A stretch of 64,000 bases of DNA from Pelobates cultripes (taxonomy: Eukaryota > Chordata > Amphibia > Anura > Pelobatidae). The notes under the pieces are model-generated. The model was not told the origin of the DNA, did no database searches, and saw only the letters and a list, made by a program, of their open reading frames with translations. The stretch is taken from the NCBI GenBank assembly GCA_933207985.1, contig OW240915.1:271460926-271524925 (forward strand), given 5' to 3'. Positions 32,865 to 43,094 of the stretch are shown here, piece after piece. Position 1 is the first letter of the stretch. Every line of letters begins with the position of its first letter. Both the position numbers and the translations under genes were made by a program.

Positions 32865-35800
32865 CGCAATCCTTTTCTCACATTTGATCCCGTACCAACA
32901 CAAAGAATTACTCACAGACCCAGGGGGGAGATACCTATTCCTCAAGGGTACCATAGCGGAACACGCCTACACGTTCGCCTGTGTCTATAGCCCGAACCGA
33001 GCACAACACTCTTTCTTAGCCAAAACGTTAGCGAAGCTAGAACGATTTAGGGAGGGATTTTTGGTTCTGGCGGGAGACCTGAACCTGCCGTTGGACCCGC
33101 GGGTGGATTCCTCAAAGGGCTCTAGTGCCATACCCGCTCATTGCCTCCACAGGGCCAGACGGGCCCTTAACTCGGTGGGGCTGGTTGACAGTTGGAGGGT
33201 TACCCATCCCGACGAGAGGGATTATACCTATTATTCCCCTACACATAAGCAGTATAGCCGCATTGACTACATTTTTCTGCCCCAGGAATTCCTGACACAC
33301 CTCCAGGGAGCCGCAATAGGGACCATGTGCCATTCGGACCATGCCCCGGTCACGGTACAGATGCGCTCGCCCCTATTCAAACCAGTAGACCGTCAATGGA
33401 GGCTCAATGAGACGCTACTATCAGACCTCGAGGCGCGCTCCAAAGCCCAACAACTTCTTACCCAATATTTCGCTAACAATGATACCCCGGACGTGACATC
33501 ACTAATGGTATGGGAGGCACACAAATGTGTCCTGAGAGGACACTTTATTTCTATAGGTACCAAGCGTAAGAAGGAGAAGGCGCGCCGCATAGCAGAACTT
33601 CTGAAGACGGTAGCGACGCTGGAGGACACGCACAAACAGAATGTAGACGATGATACATACCTCCAATTGACGAACGCTCGTAAGGCACTCCGGGATCACC
33701 TCTCCCAGGGACACTTACTCACCTTGAGGAAGTCGGCCCGTTTCTTTTATGATTACTCTAATAAGTGCGGCAAGCTCTTGGCCAGGATAATCCGGAAACA
33801 GAGGAGGTCATCTCACATCCATAAGATAAGTACCCGAGAGGGTAGGATCCACAGCATGCCGACTGGAATCATGGGAGCCTTTCGGGCCTACTACTCGGAC
33901 CTCTACAACTCACGGACAGGGGCCCAAGAAGCCTCAGAACGGCACAGACGGAGGGGAATCACCGAATATCTAGAGACCAACGTGACCCGTAGACTGTCAC
34001 CGGAGCTTGCCGAGGAACTGGAGTGCCCCCTGACACTGGAGGAGCTCAAGGCAGCCTTGAAACGGTCCAAACCACATAAGGCCCCAGGTCCGGACGGCCT
34101 TCCGCTCGCCTATCTCCGAACGTTCCAGGATACGCTCCTACCGCGACTTTTGACAGGTCTGAACTCCTTAAGAGACACGGGGAGCTTCCCCACGGACTCC
34201 CTGGCGGCGACAATCACGGTCATCCCCAAAGAAGGCAAGGACCCAGCGAATTGTGCGAGTTATCGGCCTATCTCGCTATTAAACGCGGACTTGAAGCTTT
34301 TCACTAAGGCCCTATCCATGAGGCTAATGAGGATTATGCCGGATCTTGTCCACCCGGACCAGGTGGGCTTCATTCCGGGTAGGGAGGCGAGGGATGACAC
34401 CATAAGAGCGCTTAACATTATACACGTGGCCGGTAAGACCCATAAAACTACGGTCCTCCTATCGACCGACGCCGAAAAGGCGTTTGACCGGGTCGACTGG
34501 GTCTTTTTGGCTGAGACGCTGCGACATATGGGATTCGGGCCCTACCTGCGTGGTTGGGTTTCGGCCTTATACTCCTCACCAACAGCAAGGATCCGCGTCA
34601 ATGGGGCCCTGACAGAAGCCTTTTCCATCGGCAATGGGACCCGACAGGGCTGCCCCCTGTCCCCCCTCCTGTTTGCCCTCACCCTGGAACCATTCCTGGA
34701 GGCGGTCAGACGGGATGGGGGAATAACGGGAGTCAAGATAGGGAGCGAAGAACACAGGGTGGCAGCCTACGCGGATGACATGCTCTTCTTCCTGGAGCAG
34801 CCCTTAGTCTCCATACCAAACTTATTACGAGCGTTTACCGAGTATGGCAAAGTGTCCAACCTAAAACTGAATCTAGATAAGTCGGAAGCCATGCTGATAA
34901 CACGCGAGAGGGGCCTCGCAGACCACCTTCGCTCCCAATTCCCCTTTGCCTGGCGGGAATCAAAAATCCGCTACCTGGGCACCTGGCTGCCGAAGGACCT
35001 CTCCCTCCTGTACCAACTCAACTTCCTTCCCATGCTCACCACTATACAGCAGGACCTGACACGATGGTCAGGACTGTATCTTACCTGGTTCGGTCGCATC
35101 AGCGCAGTCAAGATGAATATACTCCCGAGACTGCTTTATCTGTTTGCAACCCTGCCCACGCAGATCCCACAGGAATTCTTTAGGTCGGCAACCACGGTCA
35201 TACGCAAGTTTGTATGGAATCAAAGACAGACGCGTATCCGCCGGGCGACCCTGGAGCGCCCCAAGATGGAAGGGGGAGTTGGGTTGCCTTCTTTGCTCAT
35301 GTACTATCAAGCCGCGCACCTGCACAGGATAATCGACTGGCACGCCCTTCCGGGACCAAAACGTTGGGTGACGCTGGAGAAGGAACAAACGCGAGGTGGC
35401 ATCCCATCCAGACTCTGGCTGGGGAGTGCCACTTATAGGGACCTTCAGACTACTAATCCTATCATAGACGCCACATTGAGAGTCTGGTGCAAACTGCGCT
35501 ATGCCCGGCAGCTGACGACTTCTCCGAACCCCCTGACTCCCATCACGTTTAACCCAGACCTGGCTGGAGGACTACAGCCGGCGGCTCTTATACGCCTCCA
35601 AGCCTCGGACTGGAATTATCTCCATCAATGGAGTGAGGGTGGCCGGATCAGAAGCCTACGAGACCTAATGGGAAATAGACTCCCTACGCCGTTGGACTCC
35701 TTTCACTATCACCAGATAAAGGCATACCATGCCCACCTGCCAGGGAAGGCCCATATACATAGGCAGCTTACAGAGTTTGAACAAATGTGTACCGATAGGA

Positions 35801-35985
35801 AACATATAGAACACGGCGTCTCGCGAATGTATGGGTCCCTCATGCGGACGGCGGATTCGGGTCCCTTGGGCTTCACCAATAAATGGGAACAGGAGACTGG
35901 AACCCAGTTGACAGATATAGAATGGGAAAAAAATCTTTCTCCTGACCCACAAATGTTCGATAAGTTCCAAATTTCAAGAAACTAG
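32500..35985 (+). CDS. L1 ORF2 protein: endonuclease plus reverse transcriptase
   Basis: This encodes the L1 machinery that nicks target DNA and copies element RNA into the genome. An APE-type endonuclease occupies about residues 55-290: WSHNARGLN, FLQETHF (89-94), GDLNLPLD (192-199), SRIDYIFLP (253-261) and SDHAPV. The polymerase spans about 510-830: HKAPGPDGLPLAYL, SYRPISLLN, LSTDAEKAFDRV (Asp657), GTRQGCPLSPLLF and AYADDMLFF (Asp759, Asp760). All three polymerase Asp residues are present. The start at 32500 is the first Met after the duplicated TATA box; a later Met at 32587 also precedes the endonuclease. The frame ends early at 35985 because of one extra A in the A-run at 35927-35933. 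The Tx1/L1 assignment is inferred from motif wording. Confidence 0.92.
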   Translation: MLHLWAGLGSASRALFPASPRGRGWSLVLMAVPVVGRAGGRAGAEAGSRVRPAQLKLWSHNARGLNVPEKRSQLMRQLWAERVSVAFLQETHFVSGAHPKLRNNRFPQGYYACHPDAKKTGVAILFSHLIPYQHKELLTDPGGRYLFLKGTIAEHAYTFACVYSPNRAQHSFLAKTLAKLERFREGFLVLAGDLNLPLDPRVDSSKGSSAIPAHCLHRARRALNSVGLVDSWRVTHPDERDYTYYSPTHKQYSRIDYIFLPQEFLTHLQGAAIGTMCHSDHAPVTVQMRSPLFKPVDRQWRLNETLLSDLEARSKAQQLLTQYFANNDTPDVTSLMVWEAHKCVLRGHFISIGTKRKKEKARRIAELLKTVATLEDTHKQNVDDDTYLQLTNARKALRDHLSQGHLLTLRKSARFFYDYSNKCGKLLARIIRKQRRSSHIHKISTREGRIHSMPTGIMGAFRAYYSDLYNSRTGAQEASERHRRRGITEYLETNVTRRLSPELAEELECPLTLEELKAALKRSKPHKAPGPDGLPLAYLRTFQDTLLPRLLTGLNSLRDTGSFPTDSLAATITVIPKEGKDPANCASYRPISLLNADLKLFTKALSMRLMRIMPDLVHPDQVGFIPGREARDDTIRALNIIHVAGKTHKTTVLLSTDAEKAFDRVDWVFLAETLRHMGFGPYLRGWVSALYSSPTARIRVNGALTEAFSIGNGTRQGCPLSPLLFALTLEPFLEAVRRDGGITGVKIGSEEHRVAAYADDMLFFLEQPLVSIPNLLRAFTEYGKVSNLKLNLDKSEAMLITRERGLADHLRSQFPFAWRESKIRYLGTWLPKDLSLLYQLNFLPMLTTIQQDLTRWSGLYLTWFGRISAVKMNILPRLLYLFATLPTQIPQEFFRSATTVIRKFVWNQRQTRIRRATLERPKMEGGVGLPSLLMYYQAAHLHRIIDWHALPGPKRWVTLEKEQTRGGIPSRLWLGSATYRDLQTTNPIIDATLRVWCKLRYARQLTTSPNPLTPITFNPDLAGGLQPAALIRLQASDWNYLHQWSEGGRIRSLRDLMGNRLPTPLDSFHYHQIKAYHAHLPGKAHIHRQLTEFEQMCTDRKHIEHGVSRMYGSLMRTADSGPLGFTNKWEQETGTQLTDIEWEKNLSPDPQMFDKFQISRN

Positions 35986-36451
35986 TTACAAGCTTTTGAC
36001 ACGGTGGTACCGCACACCCGACACTCTTAGACACCTGACACAGGCGGACGTGGGGGAATGTTGGCGATGTGGGGTAGAACTAGGCTCATATCTGCACATT
36101 TGGTGGTCCTGCCCCCACATAGTTCCATTTTGGCGGATGATTAATAATAAGATCAGGGAAATTACAGACACAGACCTTCCCCTCCAACCCCTGCAGATGC
36201 TCCTGAACCATACAAACACACCCTTGAGCAAATACAAAAACTCGCTCACCATACAATTGCTCACCACAGCCAAAACACTCATACCCCTACACTGGAAGGC
36301 CCAGACAATCCCCACATATCGCCAATGGGTGGATAAGGTAGAAGCCATACACGAAATGGAACTCATGACGGCCTCCCTGCAGGAGCGCTCGGACAAGTGC
36401 GCCCTCAAATGGTACCCCTGGAGCACCTACCTCGAGAAGGGTGCAGCATGA
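35934..36451 (+). pseudogene. L1 ORF2 C-terminal domain, out of frame
   Basis: After the seven-A run at 35927-35933 the protein continues one frame over: IFLLTHKCS, then LLTRWYRTPDTLRHLTQADV, then the Cys/His knuckle CWRCGVELGSYLHIWWSC and VPFWRMINNKIREITDTDLP, to LEKGAA and a stop at 36451. The C-X2-C...H-X4-C motif is the typical L1 ORF2 C-terminal segment. One added A explains the whole frameshift, so the complete product would have been about 1,310 residues. Confidence 0.9.
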
Positions 36452-37261
36452 TTAGCGGTAAGACCGAGGTCACGTAGACATAGGACGTACTACACATTAA
36501 GACGGGTAAGACACCCATAACCTTTGACGGACGCCAGCTCAACTTTAGATTCCACCCAACAGAGAGAACTCGAGTCCACCCCTGACCAATAAATACAAAA
36601 ATGGGTAGTAGGGCAACAGGACTACATGGTAGACAACCTCCCACATGCTACGAGAGGAACAATAGAGGCACCGGTCGACACGGGCAGACTCCTGTCGGGA
36701 ACAGGGACGTGAGCCCCCCACCCCGGGGGTACCATCACTGGAGGTGGAGATGTGGGAATCTAATCCAGCATCGGTCGCCTAGAGGGGACCCATACCGAGG
36801 GAGGGGTCATAAGGGGCTATACCTGTTTCCGATAGGGAGTTGAGAGAGCCCTATAGTCTTCTCAGTAAGGCGAACTAAACCACGGGATGTAAGGCGAGAG
36901 AAACGTCTAAAGCCCTAGAAAGGGCCCAGAGAACACGGGCGAACGGTAGTCGTATGCCCCTATACATTAAACAACTCTATTCGACAGGCGAATATTGCAG
37001 GTACTGAGTCAGTAAGCAAGGACAGCATAGTGCTTGTAGACGTGGGACGGATAGGGGAGGGGGGTGAGGGGGAAAGGGTCAGACGGGAAGATCGCTGTAA
37101 AGGGACGGAGGAAAAGGGATAAACTTCCAAACAAATGCTGTAAGGGGAAAGATGCCTTTGCTTCTCATATTTCTCTGTTTCCTCAATGTATATCGCATTA
37201 GTTGGATGTCATGTACATGCTATGTGAAACAACAATAAAAAGAGAATGACAAAAAAAAAAA
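36452..37261 (+). other. L1 3' UTR with poly(A) signal and tail
   Basis: No frame is conserved. AATAAA is at 37234-37239 and the A-tail follows from 37251. G-rich runs near 37048-37075 resemble the G-rich 3' UTR tracts known from other L1 elements. Confidence 0.75.
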
Positions 37262-37490
37262 AAAAATATCAGGAAGTATTACTTTACTGAGAGGGTAGTG
37301 GATGCATGGAATAGCCTTCCAGCTGAAGTGGTAGAGGTTAACACAGTAAAGGAGTTTAAGCATGCGTGGGATAGGCATAAGGCTATCCTAACTATAAGAT
37401 AAGGCCAGGGACTAATGAAAGCATATAGAAAATTGGGCAGACTAGATGGGCTGAATGGTTCTTATCTGCCGTCACATTCTATGTTTCTAA

Positions 37491-38061
37491 AGCATAATGT
37501 TTCCACCTCCATGTTTGACGGTTGGGATGATGTTCTTGGGGTCATAGGCAGCATTCCTCCTCCTCCAAACACGGCGAGTTCAGTTAATGCCAAAGAGCTC
37601 GATTTTAGTCTCATCTGACCACAACACTTTCACCCAGTTCTCCTCTGAATCATTCAGATGTTCATTGACAAACTTCAGACGGGCTCTGAACATGTGCTTT
37701 CTTGAGCAAGGGGACCTTGTGGGCGCTGCAGGATTGCAGTCCTTCACGGCGTTGTGTGTTACCAATTGTTTTCTTTGTGACTTTGGTCCCAGCTGCCTTG
37801 AGATCATTAACAAGATCTCCCGTGTAGTTCTGGGATGATTCTTCACCGTTCTCATGAACTCCACGAGGTGAGATCTTGCATGGAGCACCAGACCGAGGAA
37901 GACAGAGTTATTTTGTGTTTCTTCCATTTGCGAATAATCGCACCAACTGTTGTCACCTTCTCACTAAGCTGCTTGGCGATGGTCTTGTAGCCCATTCCAG
38001 CCTTGTGTAGGTCTACAATCTTGTCCCTGACATTCTTGGACAGCTCTTTGGTCTTGGTCAT
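37491..38061 (-). pseudogene. Tc1-B transposase, N-terminal part
   Basis: From the Met at 38061 the frame reads [20 protein letters not shown] and [20 protein letters not shown], the helix-turn-helix region that binds the element ends. After a frameshift near 37900, a second frame reads RTVKNHPRTTREILL and, after another shift, LKFVNEHLNDSEENWVKVLW and SDETKIELFGIN, the block with the first catalytic Asp. The gene then stops at the CR1 junction. It cannot produce an active enzyme. Confidence 0.88.
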
Positions 38062-38436
38062 GGTGGAGAGTTTGGAATCTGATTGATTGATTGCTTCTGT
38101 GGACAGGTGTCTTTTATACAGGTAACGAACTGAGATTAGGAGTACTCCCTACTCTAATCTCAGCTCATTACCTGTATAAAAGACACCTGGGAGCCAGAAA
38201 TCTTGCTGATTGATAGGGGATCAAATACTTATTTCACTCATTGACATGCAAATCAATTTATAACTTTTTTGACATGCGTTTTTCAGGATAATTTTTTTTT
38301 TTGTTATTCTGTCTCTCACTGTTAAAATACACCTACCATTAAAATTATAGACTGATCATTTCTTTGTCAGTTGATAAACGTTCAAAATCAGCAGGGGATC
38401 AAATACTTGTTTCCCTCACTGTACACTTCCCTCCCT

Positions 38437-39260
38437 GTAACAGAACTGCTGGCACCCCGACCAGGTACCTTCCGTTGATGGATGCTCCTAGTGTTTTCCG
38501 AGGACTCCAAGCACTCCGCCAGACACCATAACCACTGTAGACTCCCACGAACTGCCGCAGCTTGGTTGGGGTCTCACCGTCTCCACCCACTCTGGACCCA
38601 AGACCAGGGTCCAGCTTCCAGTAGGTCAACTTCTCCGAATTCCAGAGAGCAGGAACAGGAACAAGCTCTTAGCAGAGCTTAGTGATCATACCCTGGGGAG
38701 TATAGTGATTATAGCATTCCCCAGAGTGTAGTTCTCCAATCCCCCAAACATGAGCCGAAACTTCATGAAGGTACAAGATGATCTGACTCCAATGAGCTTA
38801 TTACTCCTTATATACAAGTTTTCAGGCCAGAGGCACACCCTCTGGACCTGGTGGTAAACTGTGACAAAAGGGACACAAACCAATGGGAACACTAATTAAC
38901 ATAATAACGCTCCCACATACACAATGAAATCCCTCCTCTCCATCCTGGAGATAATTGGCTTAAGGCACTGCAGTAAACTCAATTATCTCCAGGTACAGAA
39001 AATATCTACATTTTACACTAACAGCAAAAATACGTAAAAGTACATGAAAATACATAATTCTTATTATATTACACAGAACCCCCACATTTAACCTATCCCC
39101 AGATAGCTCGGATCTAAGTGCCCAATCTAGGTGAACAGCGCTCAGATCCCATGAACAGAGTAAATTTGCCATGGGGTAAGGCATAGCAAGGGCTGTTGAG
39201 AAACCAAGGAGGGACAAAAGCAGTCAGTTCCAACTGGTTTGGCAGTGTGCCTGGGACAAT
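38437..39260 (-). mobile_element. LTR of family A, reverse
   Basis: Right after the Tc1-B end, the sequence TGTAACAGAACTGCTGGC starts a reverse LTR related to those at 61867 and 606. Shared blocks include CCATAACCACTGTAG-type, CGAACTGCCGCAGCTT, CTCCAATCCCCCAAACATGA, CAATTATCTCCAGG and the CAGATAGCTCGGATC block. TATATACAAG-type boxes on either strand are not decisive. The right boundary near 39260 is approximate. Confidence 0.6.
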
Positions 39261-39408
39261 GCCCTGCTGGAGAACAATAGACAGGAAATTAATATACTGT
39301 CCCCCTCCTCCAAATTAATGTAAAGCCCCCTCCCTTCCCCAATTTATTACACTGCACCCCCATCCCATATTCAAAACACTAGGTCCCAAAAGCCCCTCTT
39401 TCCCTACC

Positions 39409-39448
39409 TTAACCCCTTAAGAACCAAACTTGTGTCATGTGTTCTTAA
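39409..39448. mobile_element. Tiny TTAA MITE remnant
   Basis: TTAACCCCTTAAGAACCAAA to GTGTTCTTAA is a shortened version of the next element. It starts exactly at the TTAA where hAT-like copy 2 has an uninterrupted CCTACCCTAAGATGAGC, so copy 2 shows the empty site. Confidence 0.7.
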
Positions 39449-39524
39449 CCCCTTAAGGACCAAACTTGTGGAATAAAAGGGAATCAAGACATGTCACACA
39501 TGTCATGTGTCCTTAAGGGGTTAA
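39445..39524. mobile_element. Minimal piggyBac-type MITE, 80 bp
   Basis: TTAACCCCTTAAGGACCAAA at the left and TGTCCTTAAGGGGTTAA at the right, TTAA at both ends, with an inner palindrome GACATGTCACACATGTC. Its termini agree with those of the 1.5-kb element at 1591-3114, so both probably used the same transposase. Confidence 0.8.
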
Positions 39525-39858
39525 AGGGACACTCCAGACACCCAGACCACTTCTTCCCATTGGAGTGGTCTGGGTGCCAACTCCCATCACCCTTAACCCT
39601 GCAAGTGTAATTATTGCCGTTTTTATAAACTGAAATAATTACTTTGCAGGGTTAAGACAGCCACTAGAGGGACTTCTGGGTTTTTAAAACCTGAAAAGAG
39701 TTTTAAACTTATGCATGAGGACCTCCAGCATCGCCGGAATCCCCATAGGAAAGCATTTAATAATGCTTGAATTCAGGTAAGTCACTGAAGGGGCACTGCA
39801 GGAACCTGCAGTAACAGGAAAACGGATATGTTTTCCTGGCACTGGAGAGTCCCTTTAA
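39521..39858. mobile_element. T2-like MITE, 338 bp
   Basis: TTAAAGGGACACTCCAGACA to CACTGGAGAGTCCCTTTAA. It shares its left TTAA with the right end of the preceding MITE, so the two are inserted back to back. The inner palindrome is ACCCAGACCACTT...GTGGTCTGGGTG. Confidence 0.85.
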
Positions 39859-40123
39859 GATGAGCCTGTCCTCCAGGTCCAGCTCTTCTCTGCTCAAGCG
39901 GGTCAGACGCTCCTCTGGCACTGCGAGTAGGAGGGAAGAGGGAGTGGCTGGCCTGCTCTGCAGACAGACTGCCACTCTGTGCACTGTAGCGCCGTGCAGC
40001 CAAAGCACGCAATTGGCCGTGGCAGGGCCTGTCTTGCGGCTCGTCGCAGCCACAGCACAAAGCGGGCCTAGAGCAGGTGGGCTGCAAATATATTTATTGT
40101 GGGCCGCAAGTTTGACATGCTTG

Positions 40124-41226
40124 CTGTAGATCATTTCATGTACTCGCTGTATTGCAGAAAAAAAGATTTGTACCTTCAGCCACATCTGTTACCAATAATA
40201 TAATAATAGGAGATTACCAGTTTTAAAGACAAGGCTGAGAGTTGTACATGCATTAGAAGCAAGAAGCAGAGAAACAGTGTGTCCCTTTGTTGACCTTGGA
40301 TGAATTCACAAATAAAACGCTGATATCTACACATCAATCCCATTTAACCAATAAATGTATTGATTTTCACTGCACTCTGGTCTCCTTCCAGCCAGTATAG
40401 GTTTCAATACACACTAATCTAAAAGAAAGCATTTGCTAAGGATTAACTGCAGTAAATACGGTTTTGCTAAATGAACTAATTTAATATATATATATTTTTA
40501 TATTTCGGCAGTCTAGTTATTTAATTTTAAAAGCAAAATGTAACCCTTAATGTTGCGTTTTAAATTGCATCATTAAATTGTTAATTTAGTGATAGTACGT
40601 TTCTTTAAAAACAAACCCATGCCTTTCAATTCAAGGGAACACTCCGGGCACCGTAACAACTTAATTGGGATGCATATATACAGAAAACACCCAAAATGGC
40701 AGTGGAAAAAAAATGTGCACCATATTGAAATGTTTACCCATATAAAACACTAATACTGTAGATAAGAATCTTCTGTGTCCCCAAAAATGCATAAAAAAAT
40801 AAAGACATCTACAAGTATAAAGCAAAAACAAACATAGGGTAAAACTGTATGCACACCCAAATATCTTAAATGGATATATTGCACTCACAAGGATATTTGG
40901 ATAGCAGGCATATCACTCATAAAGAGTTGTCCATTTCTCCTCCAGGTAATCAGGATTCAAAAATATAAAGAAAATAGATACGTAGTGCAGAGCTTTAAAT
41001 GAAAAGCCACTCATATACCACACTTACAGAGTAAAATCAAAATATAGACACAACAAATATGTCTCCAAAGGTGAGGAGCATGGTTCCCTCTGTCCAGGTA
41101 GAGATAGCAGCCAAACAGAAATGTTCTTCCTCCAAATGGTATACAAAGATGAATGAATTACAACATCCAAATAAAAAACAAATACGTGAATAAAATTTCA
41201 CTTAGCAGTAACACCCTTCATTGTAA
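40124..41226. other. AT-rich DNA, no gene; old repeat at 40850-41200
   Basis: No coding signal. The part from 40850 (ATATTGCACTCACAAGGATA) has the look of a dispersed amphibian repeat but I cannot place it. A partial T2 end (GGGAACACTCCGGGCACCGT) is at about 40634. Confidence 0.35.
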
Positions 41227-43021
41227 TTAAAGGGACACTATAGTCACCAATCAACTAGAGCTTAATGTAGTTGTTATGGTGTCTATTGCCTGACCCTGCA
41301 GGCATTTTAATGTAAACACTGCCTTTTGCGAAAAAAAAAAGCAGTTACATTACTGCCTAGGGACACCTCTAGAGGCAGTCACTCAGGCGGACACTAAAGG
41401 TGCTTCCTGGGTCAGTGTTGCACAATGTGCACGGAAATGCTGAACATTCCTAATAGAAATTAATTGATTCAATGCATCTCTATGAGTAGATGCTGATTAG
41501 TGCAGTCACACATAGTTGCCAACTGTCCCATTTTTGCCAGGACAGTACCGGCAAGCTGGAGTCTGTCCCAGGCAGTGCTCCCTGAACAACACAGGTATGT
41601 GTGTGTAATATTCTGGGACAGCCAGTGTTCCCTATATAGTGCTACTCTCTGTATAATACAAGTCTGTGTGTATAATATCCTGGGACAGTCAGCTCTCTGT
41701 ATAATACAGGTCTGTGTGTGTGTAATATCCAGGGACAGCCAGTGCTCCCTGTATAGTGCTGCTCTCTGTATAATACAAGTCTGTGTGTATAATATCCTGG
41801 GACACTCAGCTCTCTGTATAACACAGCTCTGTATATAATATCCCGGGACAGTCAGTGCTCCCTGTATAGTGCTGCTCTCTGTATAATAAAGGTCTGTGTG
41901 TATAATATCCAGGGACAATCAGTGCTCCCTGTATAGTGTATAATGCTGCTCTCTGTATAATACAGGTCTGTGTATAATATCCTGGGACAATCAGTGCTCT
42001 CTGTATAATACAGGTCTGTGTGTGTAATATCCAGGGACAGCCAGTGCTCCCTGTATAGTGCTGCTCTCTGTATAATACAAGTCTTTGAGTATAATATCCT
42101 AGGACACTCAGCTCTCTGTATAACACAGCTCTGTGTATAATATCCCGGGACAGTCAGTGTTTTCTGTATAGTTCATAGTGCTGCTCTCTGTATAATAGAG
42201 GTCTGTGTGTATAATATCCTGGGACAGTCAGTGCTTCTTGTATAGTGTATAGTGCTGCTCTCTGTATAGTACAGGTCTGAGTGTATAATATCCCAGGACA
42301 GTCACTGCTCCCTGTATAGTGCTGCTCTCTGTATAATACAAGTCTGTGTGTATAATATCCTGGGACACTCAGCTCTCTGTATAACACAGCTCTGTATATA
42401 ATATCCCGGGACAGTCAGTGCGTATAAAATCCTGGGACAGTCAGTGCTCCCTGTATAGTGTATAGTGCTGCTCTCTGTATAGTACAGGTCTGAGTGTATA
42501 ATATCCCAGGACAGTCAGTGCTCCCTATATAGTGCTGCTCTCTGTATAATACACAAATAATTTCTGTAAATTCTGCTTCTATATCTTTAATTTCCTATTT
42601 TCAGCTTTTTTTTTAAAACTATATTCACTCCCCAATATAAATTATTTTTGCGAACTAATGTATGTTCTATGATGTAGACACAACTCAGAATGATAATCTC
42701 AGCCAAGGAAGCGGGGCAGCCCCGCAAGGTGACCAGACCCGCAAGACGCTGCAAAAGGAACATGTTGAATCAATGCATCTCTATGAGGAACATTCAGCAT
42801 CCCCATGCAGAGCGTGGGTACGCTGAATGGCAGGGCTGCTTACTGTGCAGCACTGAGCCAGGAAGCCTCTCCAGTGGCCATCTGAGGAGTGGCCACTTGG
42901 AGGTGTCCCTAGGTGCAATATTTTGCAGTGTTTGCAAGAAAATGCCTGCAGGGAATAATTATACTCACCAGTTTAACTACATTAAGCTGAAGTTGTTCTG
43001 GTGACTATAGTGTCCCTTTAA
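41227..43021. mobile_element. T2-like MITE split by a minisatellite
   Basis: The left arm (41227-41497) starts TTAAAGGGACACTATAGTCA; the right arm (about 42695-43021) ends GTGACTATAGTGTCCCTTTAA. The arms are inverted repeats of each other: CCTAGGGACACCTCTAGAGG pairs with CACTTGGAGGTGTCCCTAGG. About 1.2 kb, mostly tandem repeat, lies where the short loop should be. Confidence 0.8.
41590..42555 (+). repeat. Minisatellite, ~65-85-bp units, about 15 copies
   Basis: The units repeat GTATAATATCCTGGGACAGT, CAGTGCTCCCTGTATAGTG and CTGCTCTCTGTATAATACAG in variable order and length. The first half unit (41505-41590, CCAACTGTCCCATTTTTGCC) resembles the start of the CATACC repeats at 45857 and 50446, which suggests the array grew from such an element. 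Confidence 0.9.
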
Positions 43022-43094
43022 GCTAAAGTCATTTTGGTGTTTACAGTGTGTCCCTTTAAATTTGAAATTTGCTTTGAAGTCTTAATTCAGTAAA

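Larger units (their letters stand above)
31051..37261 (+). mobile_element. Tx1/L1-clade LINE, nearly full length, 6.2 kb
   Basis: The element begins GGGGGGCGTGGCCGAACTG and ends with AATAAA at 37234-37239 and a poly(A) tail from 37251. It is flanked by a perfect 15-bp target duplication, AAAAATATCAGGAAG, at 31036-31050 and 37262-37276. It carries an ORF1 stump, a duplicated 489-bp TATA/ORF2-start unit, ORF2 and a 3' UTR of about 800 bp. It is GC-richer than its surroundings. The perfect duplication and near-open ORF2 show it is the youngest insertion in the tower. Confidence 0.92.
29980..37489 (+). mobile_element. CR1-like LINE, 5'-truncated, split by L1
   Basis: The CR1 body occupies 29980-31050 and 37277-37489. 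Across the L1 the protein resumes in register: the frame before the gap ends in LRFKNIRK and continues YYFTERVVDAWNSLPAEVV from 37277. The 3' end is GTCACATTCTATGTTTCTA, the octamer tail also seen at 13164. No clear target duplication exists at the Tc1 junctions, which is usual for CR1 elements. Confidence 0.88.
28834..38421 (-). mobile_element. Tc1-like element B, split by LTR and CR1/L1 insertions
   Basis: Left terminus GCAGTGAGGAGGAAAAGTAT at 28834, right terminus ATACTTGTTTCCCTCACTG at 38421 followed by TA. Both ends carry the same subterminal blocks (TGATCATTTCTTTGTC or its complement, CACTGTTAAAAT). Own sequence is 28834-29350, 29856-29979 and 37490-38421, together about 1.57 kb, a normal Tc1 length. 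The rest is later insertion. Confidence 0.9.
28180..40123. mobile_element. hAT-like element copy 1, swollen to 12 kb by nested insertions
   Basis: The ends are CAAGCATGTCAAAGG at 28180 and TTTGACATGCTTG at 40123. Inside each end lies the GTGGGCCGCAA block, then shared sequence with copy 2 (53237-56019). The flanking 8-mers (TGATAGAG and CTGTAGAT) agree only partly, as expected of an old duplication. Core element sequence is 28180-28833, 39261-39408 and 39859-40123; everything else was inserted later. There is no transposase frame, so it is non-autonomous. Confidence 0.75.

Noticed and set aside
41469..42387. Several repetitive minus-strand frames with LYREL/VPGYYTH-like repeats
   Set aside because: These are translations of the 65-85-bp minisatellite in several frames at once; the repeat, not a protein, explains them.
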